Shown piece after piece: positions 36,799-48,202 of a DNA stretch of 64,000 bases. The translations under genes and the position numbers were made by a program. The DNA is taken from assembly GCF_014873915.1 (NCBI RefSeq), contig NZ_JADBEJ010000004.1:992001-1056000 (forward strand). The letters are read 5' to 3'. Origin of the DNA: Amycolatopsis roodepoortensis (GTDB taxonomy: Bacteria; Actinomycetota; Actinomycetes; Mycobacteriales; Pseudonocardiaceae). Under the pieces are notes generated by a model, which was not told the DNA's origin, did no database searches, and saw only the letters and a program-made list of their open reading frames with translations. Every line of letters starts with the position of its first letter. The first letter of the stretch is position 1.

Positions 36799-38797
36799 GC
36801 TGAGCGCGCAGTTCCTCCGCGCTGGTGACGGGCCGCTCGCACACGTACCCACGGCACACGTACGCGGCGGCGGCACCGTCGACCAGCGGCCGATCGGCCA
36901 GCAGTGGCACTCCATCCGCGTCCGGCGTGCCGCTGACGACGACGGCGCCGTCCGGCAACGACGTGAGGGCGGCGGCCAGCAGTTCCGCGCGCGAAGCCGC
37001 GTCCGGGCCGACGACCGCCACCTGCACCGGACCGGCGGCGGCCGCTTCCGCGACGGTGAGCCAGTGCCCGGCGAACCGCGGCGCGTGGGCGGCGAGCCGT
37101 CCCGCCCGCGCCAGGGCCTGCTCGGCCGCCTCGCGGTAGCGGCCGACCCGGTCGTGCCCGGCCAGCACGGACGCCGTCAGCAACGCGTTCGCCAGCGCCG
37201 AAGCCCCCGAAGGGCTCGCGTTGTCGGTCGGGTCGGACGGCCTCTGCACCAGGACTTCCGCGTCGTCGGCGGTGTCGTAGTAAGCCCCCGTCGCTTCCGG
37301 GATGCCGAAGTGGGCCAAGGCGAGGTCCAGCAAGACGAGCGCGTCGGCGAGCCAGCGCGGTTCGCCGGTCGCCTGGTGGAGTTCGAGCAGGCCCTCGGCG
37401 AGGCACGCGTAGTCCTCCAGCACGCCGGCCGTCGTGCCGACGACGCCGCCGCGTGAAGTCCGGCGCAACCGTCCGCCGGCGAAATGGGTGTCCATCAGGA
37501 AAGCCGCCGCGCGGGCCGCCGCTTCGATCCACTGTGGACGATCGAGTCGCGCGCCCGCTTTGGCGAGCGCGCCGATGGCGAGCCCGTTCCAGGCGGCGAT
37601 GACCTTGTCGTCGCGGGCGGGCTGCGGACGTTCGTTCCGCGCCGTCAGCAGCGCACGACGGACGCGCTCATAACGCGTTTCGTCCTCTGGATGCGGCTCA
37701 CGCAGCCGCAGGGTCGACGCCCCGTGCTCGAAGTTCCCCCGTTCGGTCACCTGGAACAGCCCGGCCGCCCAGGCGCCGTCCTCCTCGCCGAGCACTTCGG
37801 CCAGCTGCGCGGGAGTCCAGACGTAGGTCAGCCCCTCGACGCCATCGGTGTCCGCGTCGAGCGACGCGGCGAAACCGCCTTCGGCTGTACCGAGGTCGCG
37901 CAGCAGGAACTCCGCGGTCTCCTCGACCGTCCGCCGCGCGTACTCGTACCCGGTCACGCCGTGGAACTGCGCGTAGAAACGCAGCAGCAAACCGTTGTCG
38001 TACAACATCTTCTCGAAGTGCGGCACTTCCCAGCCCGCGTCGACCGAGTAGCGCGCGAAGCCACCCGCGAGCTGGTCGTTCAGCCCGCCCAGCGCCATGG
38101 CCTCGGCCGTGTGCTCGACCATGTCGAGGCCGGAGCCGGTGCGCTCGTGATGGCGGAGCAGGAAGTTCAGCGCCATCGTGGGCGGGAACTTCGGCGCTCC
38201 CCCGAATCCGCCGTTCCCGGTGTCGAACTCCTTGCGCAGCGTGGCGACCGCGGAATCCAGCGCGGCACCGTCCACAACGGACTCCGGTAGCGGTCCGCTC
38301 TTCTCGGTGAGGTGGGCGATGATCTGCCGGGCACCGGAACGCAACTCGTCCGGGCGCTCACCCCACGCTTCGGCGACGGCGACGAGCAGCTGCGAGAACG
38401 ACGGCATTCCCGGCCGCGGTGACGGCGGATAGTAGGTACCGCAATGGAACGGTTCGCCGTCCGGGGTCAGGAAACACGTCATCGGCCAGCCGCCCTGACC
38501 GGTCATCGCCTGGGTGGCCGCCATGTACACCGAGTCGATGTCCGGGCGCTCCTCGCGGTCCACCTTGATGTTGACGAAATTCGCGTTCATCAGCGTGGCG
38601 GTGGCCTCGTCCTCGAAGGACTCGTGCGCCATGACGTGACACCAGTGGCAGGCCGCGTAGCCGACCGAAAGGAGGATCGGCACGTTCCGCCGTTTCGCCT
38701 CGGCCAGCGCTTCTTCACCCCACGGCCACCAGTCCACCGGGTTCCCGGCGTGCTGCAGCAGGTACGGACTGGTCGCGGCCTTCAGGCGGTTCGACAT
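36779..38797 (-). CDS. DUF255 thioredoxin-domain protein (SSP411/YyaL family)
   Basis: 672 residues. The N-terminal thioredoxin-like domain has [20 protein letters not shown] with the CxxC at Cys50-Cys53, followed by an (alpha/alpha)6 barrel resembling N-acylglucosamine epimerases ([30 protein letters not shown]). Known bacterial members are of uncertain function; the mycobacterial counterpart sits at the same place (Rv1084). Start ATG 38797. The next gene rightward is divergent. Confidence 0.92.
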   Translation of the reverse strand: MSNRLKAATSPYLLQHAGNPVDWWPWGEEALAEAKRRNVPILLSVGYAACHWCHVMAHESFEDEATATLMNANFVNIKVDREERPDIDSVYMAATQAMTGQGGWPMTCFLTPDGEPFHCGTYYPPSPRPGMPSFSQLLVAVAEAWGERPDELRSGARQIIAHLTEKSGPLPESVVDGAALDSAVATLRKEFDTGNGGFGGAPKFPPTMALNFLLRHHERTGSGLDMVEHTAEAMALGGLNDQLAGGFARYSVDAGWEVPHFEKMLYDNGLLLRFYAQFHGVTGYEYARRTVEETAEFLLRDLGTAEGGFAASLDADTDGVEGLTYVWTPAQLAEVLGEEDGAWAAGLFQVTERGNFEHGASTLRLREPHPEDETRYERVRRALLTARNERPQPARDDKVIAAWNGLAIGALAKAGARLDRPQWIEAAARAAAFLMDTHFAGGRLRRTSRGGVVGTTAGVLEDYACLAEGLLELHQATGEPRWLADALVLLDLALAHFGIPEATGAYYDTADDAEVLVQRPSDPTDNASPSGASALANALLTASVLAGHDRVGRYREAAEQALARAGRLAAHAPRFAGHWLTVAEAAAAGPVQVAVVGPDAASRAELLAAALTSLPDGAVVVSGTPDADGVPLLADRPLVDGAAAAYVCRGYVCERPVTSAEELRAQLTSPTP

Positions 38798-38860
38798 GTC
38801 ACCAGGGTCGCACGCGGAAAAGCGGGCGCGCAGAACGGCCGTCTGCGCGACACTCCTCCA

Positions 38861-40228
38861 GTGCTCCTGACCATGACGACCACCCGGCACCCGGCCACCG
38901 ACCTCGGCTTTCTCCTGCACAAGCATCCGGAGAAGGCGCAGTCCTTCGCGCTCTCGGCCGGGACGGCGCACGTCTTCTACCCCGAGGCGTCCGACGACCT
39001 CTGCACCGTCGCGCTGCTGGTCGAGCTGGACCCCGTCGAGCTCGTGCGCGGCGGTGGCACGTCGCTGACCCAGTACGTCAACGACCGGCCGTACGCGGGC
39101 GGCTCGTATCTGGCGGTGGCGCTGCGGGCGGTCTTCACCACGGCCCTGTCCAGCCGGTGCGCGAACCGGCCGGAGCTGGTCGGCGAGCGGTTCCCGTTGG
39201 AGATCCGCGTCCCGTCGCTGACCGCGCGCGGCGGCGCGGAGGTCGTCCACGAGCTTTTCGAGCCGCTCGGCTGGCACGTCGAAGCGAAGGTCGTCCCGCT
39301 CGATCCCGAGTTCCCGCAGTGGGGCGATTCCCGCTACGTCGATCTCCGGCTGACCGGGACCCAGCGGGTCGTCGACGCGTTGCGGCACCTGTACGTCCTG
39401 CTGCCCGCCCTCGACGGCGACAAGCACTACTGGATCGGCCAGGACGAGGCCGACAAGTTGCTGCGCGCCGGTGAGGGCTGGCTCGCGGAGCATCCGGAAC
39501 GCGAACTGATCACCAACCGGTATCTCGAACGGCGCCGCCCGATCGTCTCGTACGCGCTCGCCCGGCTTGCCGAGGCGGACGACGTGCCCGCCGAGGCCGA
39601 AGCGCGTGTCACCGAGCTGCCGGACCGGCCCGAACCGCTGGCCGTCCAGCGTCAGGGCAGTGTGCTCGCTGCGCTCCGGGCGGCGGGCGCGCGGCGCGTG
39701 CTCGACCTCGGCTGTGGCGGTGGCGCGCTGCTGCGCGTGCTCGAGAAGGAGCCGTCGTTCACCGAGATCGTCGGTGTCGACGTGTCCGCGAGCGCGCTCG
39801 ACATCGCCGAGAAGCGACTCAAAGACAAGTCGCGGATCACCCTGAAGCAGTCCGCGCTGACCTACGCGGATCCGTCGCTGGCCGGTTACGACGCGGCCGT
39901 GCTGATGGAGGTGATCGAGCACGTCGACGAGGAGCGCCTGCCCGCGCTGGAGCACGCCGTCTTCGGTGTCGCCGCGCCCCGGATCGTGCTCGTCACGACG
40001 CCGAACGCCGAGTACAACCGGCACTTCGAATTCCTCGAAGTAGGCCGGTTCCGGCACGCGGACCACCGTTTCGAGTGGACCCGCGAACAGTTCCGCTCGT
40101 GGACCGGCGGCGTCGCGGCACGACAGGGCTACGACGTCCGCCATCTACCGGTGGGACCGGAGTCCCAGGAATCAGGACCGCCGACCCAAATGGCGGTCTT
40201 CACGTCTCGGAAGGAGGCCGTGGCATGA
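38861..40228 (+). CDS. hen1: 3'-terminal RNA ribose 2'-O-methyltransferase Hen1
   Basis: Partner of Pnkp in bacterial RNA repair; methylates the 2'-OH at the 3' end of cleaved RNA before ligation so the repaired RNA resists re-cleavage. GTG start 38861 gives the family N terminus [20 protein letters not shown], better than the ATG at 38873. The N-terminal half is the Hen1-N ligase-activating domain; the C-terminal methyltransferase has [11 protein letters not shown] and the metal site Glu350, Glu353, His354 (EVIEH) with His402 (DHRFEW). ATGA overlap with pnkp. Confidence 0.95.
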   Translation: MLLTMTTTRHPATDLGFLLHKHPEKAQSFALSAGTAHVFYPEASDDLCTVALLVELDPVELVRGGGTSLTQYVNDRPYAGGSYLAVALRAVFTTALSSRCANRPELVGERFPLEIRVPSLTARGGAEVVHELFEPLGWHVEAKVVPLDPEFPQWGDSRYVDLRLTGTQRVVDALRHLYVLLPALDGDKHYWIGQDEADKLLRAGEGWLAEHPERELITNRYLERRRPIVSYALARLAEADDVPAEAEARVTELPDRPEPLAVQRQGSVLAALRAAGARRVLDLGCGGGALLRVLEKEPSFTEIVGVDVSASALDIAEKRLKDKSRITLKQSALTYADPSLAGYDAAVLMEVIEHVDEERLPALEHAVFGVAAPRIVLVTTPNAEYNRHFEFLEVGRFRHADHRFEWTREQFRSWTGGVAARQGYDVRHLPVGPESQESGPPTQMAVFTSRKEAVA

Positions 40229-42717
40229 AACTGACCATTCCCGACATGTCCCTCGTCGTGCTCGTCGGGGCCTCCGGCTCCGGCAAGTCGACCTTCGCGC
40301 GGACGCATTTCGCGCCGACCCAAGTGCTGTCCAGCGACTACTTCCGCGGTCTGGTGGCCGACGACGAGAACGACCAGAGCGCGTCGGCCGCCGCTTTCGA
40401 CGTGCTCCATTACGTCGCGGCGAAGCGGCTCGAAGCGGGCCGGATCACGGTGATCGACGCGACGAACGTGCAGCGCGCGTCGCGGGCGAGCCTGTTGAAG
40501 CTGGCGAAGGAGTACGACGTCCTTCCGACGGCGATCGTGCTCGATCTGCCCGTGAAGGTCTGCCACGAACGCAACGAGGCCAGGCCCGACCGCGACTTCG
40601 GCGAACACGTCGTCCGGCGTCAGCGCGGCGAGCTGCACCGCTCGCTGAAGTCGTTGGAGCGCGAAGGTTTCCGTCGCGTGCACGTGCTGCGGAGCGAGGC
40701 CGAGGTCGCCGACGCGGAGATCGTCGTCGAGCCGCTGCGCAACGACCGCCGCGAGCTGACCGGGCCGTTCGACGTGATCGGCGACGTCCACGGCTGCCGC
40801 GAGGAACTGGACGAACTGCTCACCGAACTGGGGTACGTCGACGGCGTGCACCCGGCGGGCCGGACCGCGGTGTTCGTCGGCGACCTCGTCGACCGCGGCC
40901 CCGACACACCGGGCGTGCTGCGCCGGGTGATGGCGATGGCCGAGGCGGGCAGCGCGCTGGTCGTCTGCGGGAACCACGAGCAGAAACTGGTCCGCGCGCT
41001 GAACGGGCGCAAGGTCAAGGTGGCACACGGCCTCGCGGAGTCGCTGGAACAGCTTTCCGCGCAGGACGAGGACTTCCGAGCGAAGGCGCACGCCTTCTGT
41101 GAAGGACTCATCGCGCACTACGTCCTCGACGGCGGCAAGCTCGTCGTGGCGCACGCCGGCCTGCCCGAGAAGTTCCACGGGCGCGCGTCCGGCCGGGTCC
41201 GGAGCACCGCGCTGTACGGCGACACCACCGGCGAGACCGACGAATACGGCCTGCCGGTGCGGCTGCCGTGGGCGCGTGACTACCGCGGCAAGGCGATGGT
41301 CCTCTATGGACACACGCCGACGCTGGAACCGGAGTGGATCAACGGGACCATGTGTCTCGACACGGGCTGTGTCTTCGGCGGCAAGCTGACCGCTTTGCGT
41401 TACCCGGAGCGGGAAGTCGTCTCGGTGAAGGCGAAGAAGGTCTGGTACGAGCCGTCACGCCCGCTCGAACCGGCGCGGCCGCTTGGCGGGCGCGAGCCGG
41501 CGGTGCTGGAACTGGGCGACGTCACCGGGAAGCGGATCGTCGAGACGCGGCATCACGGGCGGGTCGGCGTCTCCGCCGAACAGTCGGCGGCGGCGCTCGA
41601 GGTGATGAGCCGCTTCGCCGTCGACCCGCGCTGGCTGCCGTACCTGCCGCCGACCATGGCGCCGTGTTCGACGTCCGAAGCGGACGGCTACCTCGAACAC
41701 CCCGAGGAGGCTTTCGCCGAGTTCCGCGCCGCGGGTGTCGACCACGTCCTGTGCGAAGAGAAGCACATGGGCTCGCGTGCCGTCGTGCTCGTCTGCCGTG
41801 ACGACGATGTGGCTCCCGCCCGGTTCGGGATCCAGGGTCCGGGCGCGGTCTACACCCGCACCGGGCGGCCGTTCTTCACGCCGGAGCAGAACGCACGGCT
41901 GATCGCCGGGGTGCGGGAAGCGGCGTCGGAACTGTTCGAGGAACTGGACACCGGCTGGCTGCTGCTGGACACGGAGTTGCTGCCGTGGAGCGCGAAGGCG
42001 GGCTCGCTGATCTCGGGCCAGTACGCGGCCGTGGGCGCGGCGGCCCAAGCCGTGCTCCCCGCCGCCGTCGGCGCGCTGGACGCGGCCGCGGCTCGCGGGA
42101 TCGACGTGTCGGAGCTCTTGGCTCGCACCCGGACTCGTGAGTCCACTGTGGACGCGTACCGGCAGGCGTACCGGCGTTACTGCTGGCCGACCGACGGCCT
42201 CGACGGCGTCCGGCTGGCGCCGTTCCAGATCCTGGCGTCGGAGGGGCACGCGTACCACGACCGGCCGCACGAGTGGCATCTCTCGCTGCTGGAGCGGCTC
42301 ACCGGCGACCTGTTCACGCGCACGCGGACACTGGCCGTGGACACCACCGACCCGGCGTCGGTGGCGCGCGGAGTCGACTGGTGGCTGGAGCTGACCGGTG
42401 CGGGCGGCGAAGGGATGGTCGTCAAACCGGCGGCGAACCTGACGCGCGGCGCGCGCGGGCTGACGCAGCCGGGAGTGAAGGTGCGCGGGCGCGAGTACCT
42501 GCGGATCATCTACGGGCCGGACTACACGCTGCCGGAGAACCTCTCGCGCCTTCGCAAGCGGGGACTCAACCGGAAGCGGGCGCTGGCGTTGCGCGAGTAC
42601 GCGCTGGGGCTGGAGGCGCTGGAGCGGCTGGCGCGCGGGGAGCCGCTGTGGCGAGTGCACGAATGCGTGTTCGCCGTGCTGGCGCTGGAGTCGGATCCGG
42701 TCGACCCGCGCCTCTGA
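40225..42717 (+). CDS. pnkp: Polynucleotide kinase-phosphatase-ligase Pnkp
   Basis: End-healing and sealing enzyme of the Pnkp/Hen1 RNA repair complex. 830 residues with three modules: 5'-kinase (P-loop GASGSGKST, residues 15-23), calcineurin-type 2',3'-phosphatase (GDVHGC with Asp187/His189, VGDLVDRGPD, VCGNHEQK) and adenylyltransferase/ligase (EEKHMGSRAV with acceptor Lys513, and GEGMVVKP). Translation is coupled to hen1 by ATGA overlap. Together they repair RNAs cut by ribotoxins, typically tRNA. A family A palindrome follows the stop. Confidence 0.96.
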   Translation: MKLTIPDMSLVVLVGASGSGKSTFARTHFAPTQVLSSDYFRGLVADDENDQSASAAAFDVLHYVAAKRLEAGRITVIDATNVQRASRASLLKLAKEYDVLPTAIVLDLPVKVCHERNEARPDRDFGEHVVRRQRGELHRSLKSLEREGFRRVHVLRSEAEVADAEIVVEPLRNDRRELTGPFDVIGDVHGCREELDELLTELGYVDGVHPAGRTAVFVGDLVDRGPDTPGVLRRVMAMAEAGSALVVCGNHEQKLVRALNGRKVKVAHGLAESLEQLSAQDEDFRAKAHAFCEGLIAHYVLDGGKLVVAHAGLPEKFHGRASGRVRSTALYGDTTGETDEYGLPVRLPWARDYRGKAMVLYGHTPTLEPEWINGTMCLDTGCVFGGKLTALRYPEREVVSVKAKKVWYEPSRPLEPARPLGGREPAVLELGDVTGKRIVETRHHGRVGVSAEQSAAALEVMSRFAVDPRWLPYLPPTMAPCSTSEADGYLEHPEEAFAEFRAAGVDHVLCEEKHMGSRAVVLVCRDDDVAPARFGIQGPGAVYTRTGRPFFTPEQNARLIAGVREAASELFEELDTGWLLLDTELLPWSAKAGSLISGQYAAVGAAAQAVLPAAVGALDAAAARGIDVSELLARTRTRESTVDAYRQAYRRYCWPTDGLDGVRLAPFQILASEGHAYHDRPHEWHLSLLERLTGDLFTRTRTLAVDTTDPASVARGVDWWLELTGAGGEGMVVKPAANLTRGARGLTQPGVKVRGREYLRIIYGPDYTLPENLSRLRKRGLNRKRALALREYALGLEALERLARGEPLWRVHECVFAVLALESDPVDPRL

Positions 42718-42726
42718 CGCGCTTCG

Positions 42727-42774
42727 GCTCGTGAGTGGTAAAGACGGTTCTAACCGTCCTTACCACTCACGAGC
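42727..42774. repeat. Dispersed palindrome, family A copy 3
   Basis: Arms of about 23 bases with one mismatch around a CT centre, lying exactly between the convergent pnkp and the small membrane protein gene (two bases before the latter's stop). Probably acts as a two-way terminator. Confidence 0.85.
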
Positions 42775-42775
42775 G

Positions 42776-43087
42776 TCAGTCGGACTTGGCGGTCGGTTTC
42801 TCCGTCTTCGCGACCGGCTCCTCGGCGTCGGCCTTCGCTTCAGCGGCCTCCGGGGCGGCGGCGGGCTCGTCGAAGCTCTCCGGCAGCCGCTTCAGGTGCT
42901 TGGTCATCGACCGCACCAGCAGCGCGACGGCGATCAGGAACAGGATCAGGATCAGGAAACCCACCGGCGACGACTTGCCGAAGTCCTCACCTTGGCCGCC
43001 GTTGTCGCCGTTGCCGGGCTGCTGTGCCAGGAACTGCGACGCCTCCGTCACCGGAATGACGGCGAACGCCGGCACCACGAAACTCAT
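42776..43087 (-). CDS. Small single-span membrane protein downstream of mca
   Basis: 103 residues. A central helix (SSPVGFLILILFLIAVALLV, about residues 39-58) is flanked by an outer Gln/Gly/Asn-rich region and a cytoplasmic Ala/Glu/Lys-rich tail (EPAAAPEAAEAKADAEEPVA). Occupies the place of M. tuberculosis Rv1083 next to mca. Its ATG begins directly after the mca stop with no gap, so the two are co-translated. Function unknown. Confidence 0.85.
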   Translation of the reverse strand: MSFVVPAFAVIPVTEASQFLAQQPGNGDNGGQGEDFGKSSPVGFLILILFLIAVALLVRSMTKHLKRLPESFDEPAAAPEAAEAKADAEEPVAKTEKPTAKSD

Positions 43088-43981
43088 CTAGCCCTCCTTC
43101 AAGCCGGCGAACAGATCGTCCTCCGGCAGGGTGCTGTCCACCAGTGAGCGGACCAGCTCGTACTCCTCGGTCGGCCAGACCTCGCGCTGCAGGTCGCGCG
43201 GGACGGCGAACCAGCGGCTGTTCGGGTCGATCTGGGTGGCGTGCGCCTTGAGCGCCTCGTCACGCTGCTCGAAGTAGTCGCCGCATTCGACGCGGGTGGT
43301 CACCCGCTCCATGACGTCGGCCTTCTCCGGGTCCCACGACTTGAGCCACTCCTCGTACGGCGACTCCAGGCCGCGTTCGAGCAGGGCCTCGTGGAACACG
43401 GTCATCCTGGCGCGCGAGAACCCGTGCACGTAGTACAGCTTCATCGGCTGCCACGGCTCGCCCGCGTCCGGGTAGCGCTCGGCCTCGCCGGCGGCGTCGA
43501 AGGCCGCGACCGAGATCTCGTGCGTGCGGATGTGGTCGGGGTGCGGGTACCCGCCGTTCTCGTCGTAGGTGACGATCACGTGCGGGCGGAACTCCCGGAT
43601 GACCTTCACCAGCGCACCGGTGGACTCCTCCAGCGGGATGACGGCGAACGAACCCTCCGGGACCGGGGGCAGCGGGTCGCCTTCGGGCAGGCCCGAATCG
43701 ATGAACCCGAGCCAGACGTGGCTCACGCCGAGGATCTTGGCCGCGCGGGCCATCTCCTCCCGGCGGATCTCGGTCATGTTGGCCAGTACTTCGGGCCGGT
43801 CCATGGCCGGGTTCAGCACACTGCCCGCTTCGCCACCGGTGCAGGTCACGACCATGACCTCGTGCCCTTCGGCGGCGTACCTGGCCATGGTGGCGGCACC
43901 CTTGCTCGACTCGTCGTCGGGGTGCGCGTGCACCGCCATCAGGCGGAGGCGTGACTTCGGCGGTTCGTTGGCTGGCACCAT
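43088..43981 (-). CDS. mca: Mycothiol S-conjugate amidase
   Basis: Zinc amidase that cleaves mycothiol conjugates of electrophiles and antibiotics to a mercapturic acid and GlcN-Ins. 297 residues from ATG 43981; LmbE-fold zinc motif [15 protein letters not shown] (His20, Asp23) and the second-site [15 protein letters not shown] are present. Length and the C-terminal [18 protein letters not shown] fit Mca rather than the MshB deacetylase. Confirms a mycothiol-making actinobacterium. Forms an operon with the small membrane gene. Confidence 0.93.
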   Translation of the reverse strand: MVPANEPPKSRLRLMAVHAHPDDESSKGAATMARYAAEGHEVMVVTCTGGEAGSVLNPAMDRPEVLANMTEIRREEMARAAKILGVSHVWLGFIDSGLPEGDPLPPVPEGSFAVIPLEESTGALVKVIREFRPHVIVTYDENGGYPHPDHIRTHEISVAAFDAAGEAERYPDAGEPWQPMKLYYVHGFSRARMTVFHEALLERGLESPYEEWLKSWDPEKADVMERVTTRVECGDYFEQRDEALKAHATQIDPNSRWFAVPRDLQREVWPTEEYELVRSLVDSTLPEDDLFAGLKEG

Positions 43982-44126
43982 GCTCCGAACGTCCCCTTCT
44001 CGTTCCCTATTCCCCTGCGACCCTGCCTGACGGCCCGCCCGGCCGGGCGCGGATACTCGAGGGGAACCACTCGCATACGACCCCATTGTCCCTGCGAGCA
44101 CGACGAGACCTACCGGGAGGCCCGGG

Positions 44127-44582
44127 TTGAGCACGGGACAGGAAGCTCCCAGCGCGGAAAGCACCCGGACGGACGTGCCCGAGGACCGTTACGGCAAGAC
44201 CCGCGCCGCGAAGCCCGCCCGCTGGCGGCGCCTGGTGTTCGGCGTGGTGGCGCTGCTGGTCAGCGGCGGGATCGCCTATGTCGCGTACACGAACTTCGGC
44301 AGCGCGCCCATCGAGGGCGAACGTGTCTCGTTCGACGAGAAGCCGGGCGACGCGATGGAGATCACCATCAACGTGACCAGGGACGATGTGAACCGTCCCG
44401 GCGTCTGCGTCGTCCGGGTCCGGGACAAGGCGGGGGCCGAAAGCGGCCGTAAAGAGGTCCTGATTCAGCCTGGTTCGAAGAACAGCAGGGTGACGACCAC
44501 CATCAAGAGCATCGGAAGGCCGGTCACGGCTGATATCTTCGGGTGCTCATACGACGTACCACGGTACCTGTCAAGGCCATAG
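44127..44582 (+). CDS. DUF4307 membrane protein
   Basis: 151 residues with one N-terminal-side helix ([20 protein letters not shown], about 34-54) and an outer beta-rich domain containing two cysteines (PGVCVVRV and IFGCSYDV). This is the DUF4307 arrangement, conserved next to greA in mycobacteria (Rv1081c). TTG start at 44127 after GGGAGG. Divergent from mca. Function unknown. Confidence 0.85.
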   Translation: MSTGQEAPSAESTRTDVPEDRYGKTRAAKPARWRRLVFGVVALLVSGGIAYVAYTNFGSAPIEGERVSFDEKPGDAMEITINVTRDDVNRPGVCVVRVRDKAGAESGRKEVLIQPGSKNSRVTTTIKSIGRPVTADIFGCSYDVPRYLSRP

Positions 44583-44674
44583 CGGCCAACGGGGTGAAAC
44601 GGGCGCCCAACGCCGAGGCGCGACCGAATTCCACCGGCGGCGATGCCTCGCGCCGTGTTACTCTGATCTACCGG

Positions 44675-44700
44675 CACGGCCCAAGACGGGCCGTGTTTTT
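44675..44700 (+). terminator. Intrinsic terminator in the greA leader
   Basis: CACGGCCC (44675-44682) and GGGCCGTG (44688-44695) form an 8-bp GC stem with loop AAGAC followed by TTTTT. Strong by actinomycete standards. It ends DUF4307 transcripts, or, because a TACTCT box (44659-44664) stands just upstream, may attenuate a greA transcript starting near 44671. Confidence 0.8.
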
Positions 44701-44790
44701 CCTTTATCTCAGCCAGGCCGGCGCGCCATGCCGGTCCGGTGGCCGGCTTGTACACCCAAGCCTGGCAGGCCCTACTAGGAGATGGTGACC

Positions 44791-45282
44791 GTGAGCGACA
44801 CAAAGGTGACCTGGCTGACCCAGGATGCCTACGACAGGCTCAAGCAGGAACTCGACCATTACATCGAGCTCCGCCCGGTCATCGCTGCGAAGATCAACGA
44901 CAGCCGGGAAGAGGGCGACCTCAAGGAGAACGGCGGCTACCACGCCGCCCGTGAGGAGCAGGGCCAGCACGAGGCTCGGATCCGCCACCTCCAGGAGCTC
45001 CTCCGCTCGGCTAAGGTGGGCGAGCCGCCCGCCAACGACGGCAGCGCCGGACCGGGCAAGGTCCTCACCGTGCGTTACGACGGTGACGACGAGGACGAGA
45101 ACTTCCTCTTGGCGACCCGCGAAGAGGGCACCGAGGGCGACCTCGACGTCTACTCGCCGGAGTCCCCCCTCGGCAAGGCGCTGCTCGGCGCCAAAGAGGG
45201 CGAGACCCGCGAGTACGAGCTGCCCAACGGCAGCATCCAGAAGGTGACGCTCGTCAAGGCCGTGCCGTACACCGGCAAATGA
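44791..45282 (+). CDS. greA: Transcription elongation factor GreA
   Basis: Rescues backtracked RNA polymerase by stimulating transcript cleavage. 163 residues: N-terminal coiled coil with the acidic tip motif ([20 protein letters not shown], where the Asp and Glu act) and a C-terminal FKBP-like domain ([20 protein letters not shown]). GTG 44791 is preferred because AGGAG ends nine bases before it; the ATG at 44782 touches the ribosome site. A 90-base leader holds the terminator hairpin. Confidence 0.95.
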   Translation: MSDTKVTWLTQDAYDRLKQELDHYIELRPVIAAKINDSREEGDLKENGGYHAAREEQGQHEARIRHLQELLRSAKVGEPPANDGSAGPGKVLTVRYDGDDEDENFLLATREEGTEGDLDVYSPESPLGKALLGAKEGETREYELPNGSIQKVTLVKAVPYTGK

Positions 45283-45366
45283 GCCACTCCGCGCGCCCGG
45301 CCCCGATATGGCCGGGCGCGCATACGAGCCGTTAGCGTGACCTCCGGAGAATTCTGGAGGGAACGA

Positions 45367-46170
45367 ATGAGCGAGCTACCGATCTGCGTCGCCTGCGGCA
45401 TGCAGTACGCGGAACCCAGGTCCGACTGCCCGATCTGCGAGGACGAACGTCAGTACGTCCCGCAGGCCGGGCAACGATGGACCGATCTGAACACCGTCCG
45501 CGCGAGCGGGACGTACACGGCTCGTATCGAGGAGCAGGGACCCGGCCTCATCGGGGTCGGATCCACGCCCAACTTCGCCATCGGCGAGCGGGCACTGCTG
45601 GTCAAGGCCGAATCCGGCAACTTCCTGTGGGACTGCGCGGGCTTCATCGACGACGATCTGGTCGCGAAGGTCCGCGAACTCGGCGGGATCACCGGTATCG
45701 CGATCAGCCACCCGCACTACTACACCACCATGGTCGAGTGGGCCCACGCCTTCGACGCGCCCATCTACCTGCACGAGGGCGACCAGCAGTGGGTCGGCAG
45801 GCCGGATCCGGCGATCAAGCTGTGGAGCGGCTCGACCCTCGACGTCGCCCCCGACCTGCGGCTGATCAACCTCGGCGTGCATTTCGCCGGCGGGACCGTG
45901 CTGCACTGGCCGGGCGGGGAGAACGGCCGCGGCGCCGTGCTCTCGGGCGACATCCTGCAGGTCATCCCCGACCGCCGGTTCGTCGGCATGATGTACAGCT
46001 ACCCGAACCTGATCCCGGAACGTCCCGAGGTCGTCCGCCGCGCCGCCGAGATGCTCGACCCGTACGAGTTCGAGGCGATCTACGGCGCCTGGTGGGACGC
46101 GATCATCCGGACCGACGGGCACGAGGCGGTCCAGCGGTCGGCGAAGCGGTACCTGAGCCAGGTCGGTTAG
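45367..46170 (+). CDS. MBL-fold metallo-hydrolase with N-terminal zinc ribbon
   Basis: 267 residues from ATG 45367 with GGAGGG upstream. Residues 6-35 carry a four-cysteine ribbon (CVACGMQY and CPICEDE). The rest is a metallo-beta-lactamase fold: GVGSTPNFAIGERALLV, the partly altered metal motif SHPHYYTTMVEW, HEGDQQW, HFAGGTVLHWPG and LSGDILQVIPD. The usual HxHxDH reads HPHYYT, so one metal may be missing. Substrate unknown. Overlaps tail-to-tail with the Lrp gene by four bases. Confidence 0.85.
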   Translation: MSELPICVACGMQYAEPRSDCPICEDERQYVPQAGQRWTDLNTVRASGTYTARIEEQGPGLIGVGSTPNFAIGERALLVKAESGNFLWDCAGFIDDDLVAKVRELGGITGIAISHPHYYTTMVEWAHAFDAPIYLHEGDQQWVGRPDPAIKLWSGSTLDVAPDLRLINLGVHFAGGTVLHWPGGENGRGAVLSGDILQVIPDRRFVGMMYSYPNLIPERPEVVRRAAEMLDPYEFEAIYGAWWDAIIRTDGHEAVQRSAKRYLSQVG

Positions 46171-46640
46171 CTTCGCGCCAGCCGTTCCAGCAGCGGCCGT
46201 ACGCGCGGCGGAACCGGCATCGACAACGCGATCGACGTCGACGTCCGCCGCACGTACGGCGCGCCGACCACCTCGTCCACCACGCGCTGCAGGTCGTCGT
46301 TGTTGCGCGCGACCATACGCACGAAGAGGTCGCCCTGACCGGTCGTCGCGTAGACCTCGCACACCTCGTCGATCGCGGCCAGTGCCTCCGCCACCTCGGC
46401 CCGGCGACCCTGCGCGATCTCCAGGACGGCGAACGCGGTGAGGCCGTATCCCATCGCCGCGAGGTCGAGTTCGGGCGGGAACCCGCCGAGGATCCCGCGT
46501 TCGGTCAGCCGGTCCAGCCTGGCCTGCACGGTGCCCCGCGCGACGCCGAGACGGCGGGCGCATTCGAGCACGCCGAGCCGGGGCGAGTCGGTGAGCAGCA
46601 ACAGCAGCCGCGCGTCCAGCGCGTCGAGTACTTCCGACAT
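46167..46640 (-). CDS. Lrp/AsnC-family transcriptional regulator
   Basis: 157 residues: N-terminal winged helix (LDARLLLLLTDSPRLGVLEC, RRLGVARGTVQARLDRLTERG) and a RAM ligand domain. It is divergent from hppD over 122 bases, a common arrangement in which the regulator controls tyrosine catabolism in response to an aromatic amino acid. The spacer contains TGCGCA-type half sites around 46705-46740. ATG at 46640. Confidence 0.92.
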   Translation of the reverse strand: MSEVLDALDARLLLLLTDSPRLGVLECARRLGVARGTVQARLDRLTERGILGGFPPELDLAAMGYGLTAFAVLEIAQGRRAEVAEALAAIDEVCEVYATTGQGDLFVRMVARNNDDLQRVVDEVVGAPYVRRTSTSIALSMPVPPRVRPLLERLARS

Positions 46641-46723
46641 CGGGCCTACCTCCTACACAGGTTGTCCACTTTGACTGCGCCACCCGGCCCTCGACTGGAC
46701 ATAGTGCGCAGTGAAATCTTTGA

Positions 46724-47962
<1,239 letters not shown>

Positions 47963-48020
47963 CGGCGAGGCGCCATCGGCGCCGCGCCGCGGGAACCTCT
48001 GACCCCGGCAGTTCGCAGGG

Positions 48021-48069
48021 CGTGAAAGGGCTCTTCATCGCACTTCGTGCGGTGAGGGGCCCTTTCGCT
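48021..48069. repeat. Imperfect hairpin after hppD
   Basis: GTGAAAGGG pairs with CCCTTTCGC at the outside and CGCAC-TTC-GTGCG forms the tip. It is 60 bases after the hppD stop and probably terminates it. Similar GTGAAAGGG hairpins are common in this kind of genome, which is general experience rather than something shown here. Confidence 0.65.
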
Positions 48070-48202
48070 GCGTGACGGGGCCGACTTTGTCGGCGCGGGG
48101 TGGTACACCGGACGGGAACTAAACTTCGAGCACTCCGGAACCGAAGGCTCCTTCGGACCGTCAGTGTGAAGACGTCAGCATGCAGCTTTTGGAAGGGTCC
48201 CG

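Noticed and set aside
36779..40144. Reading the DUF255 gene as a 1121-codon protein from 40144
   Set aside because: The extra 450 codons are antisense to hen1 and without similarity; the family N terminus [13 protein letters not shown] starts at 38797.
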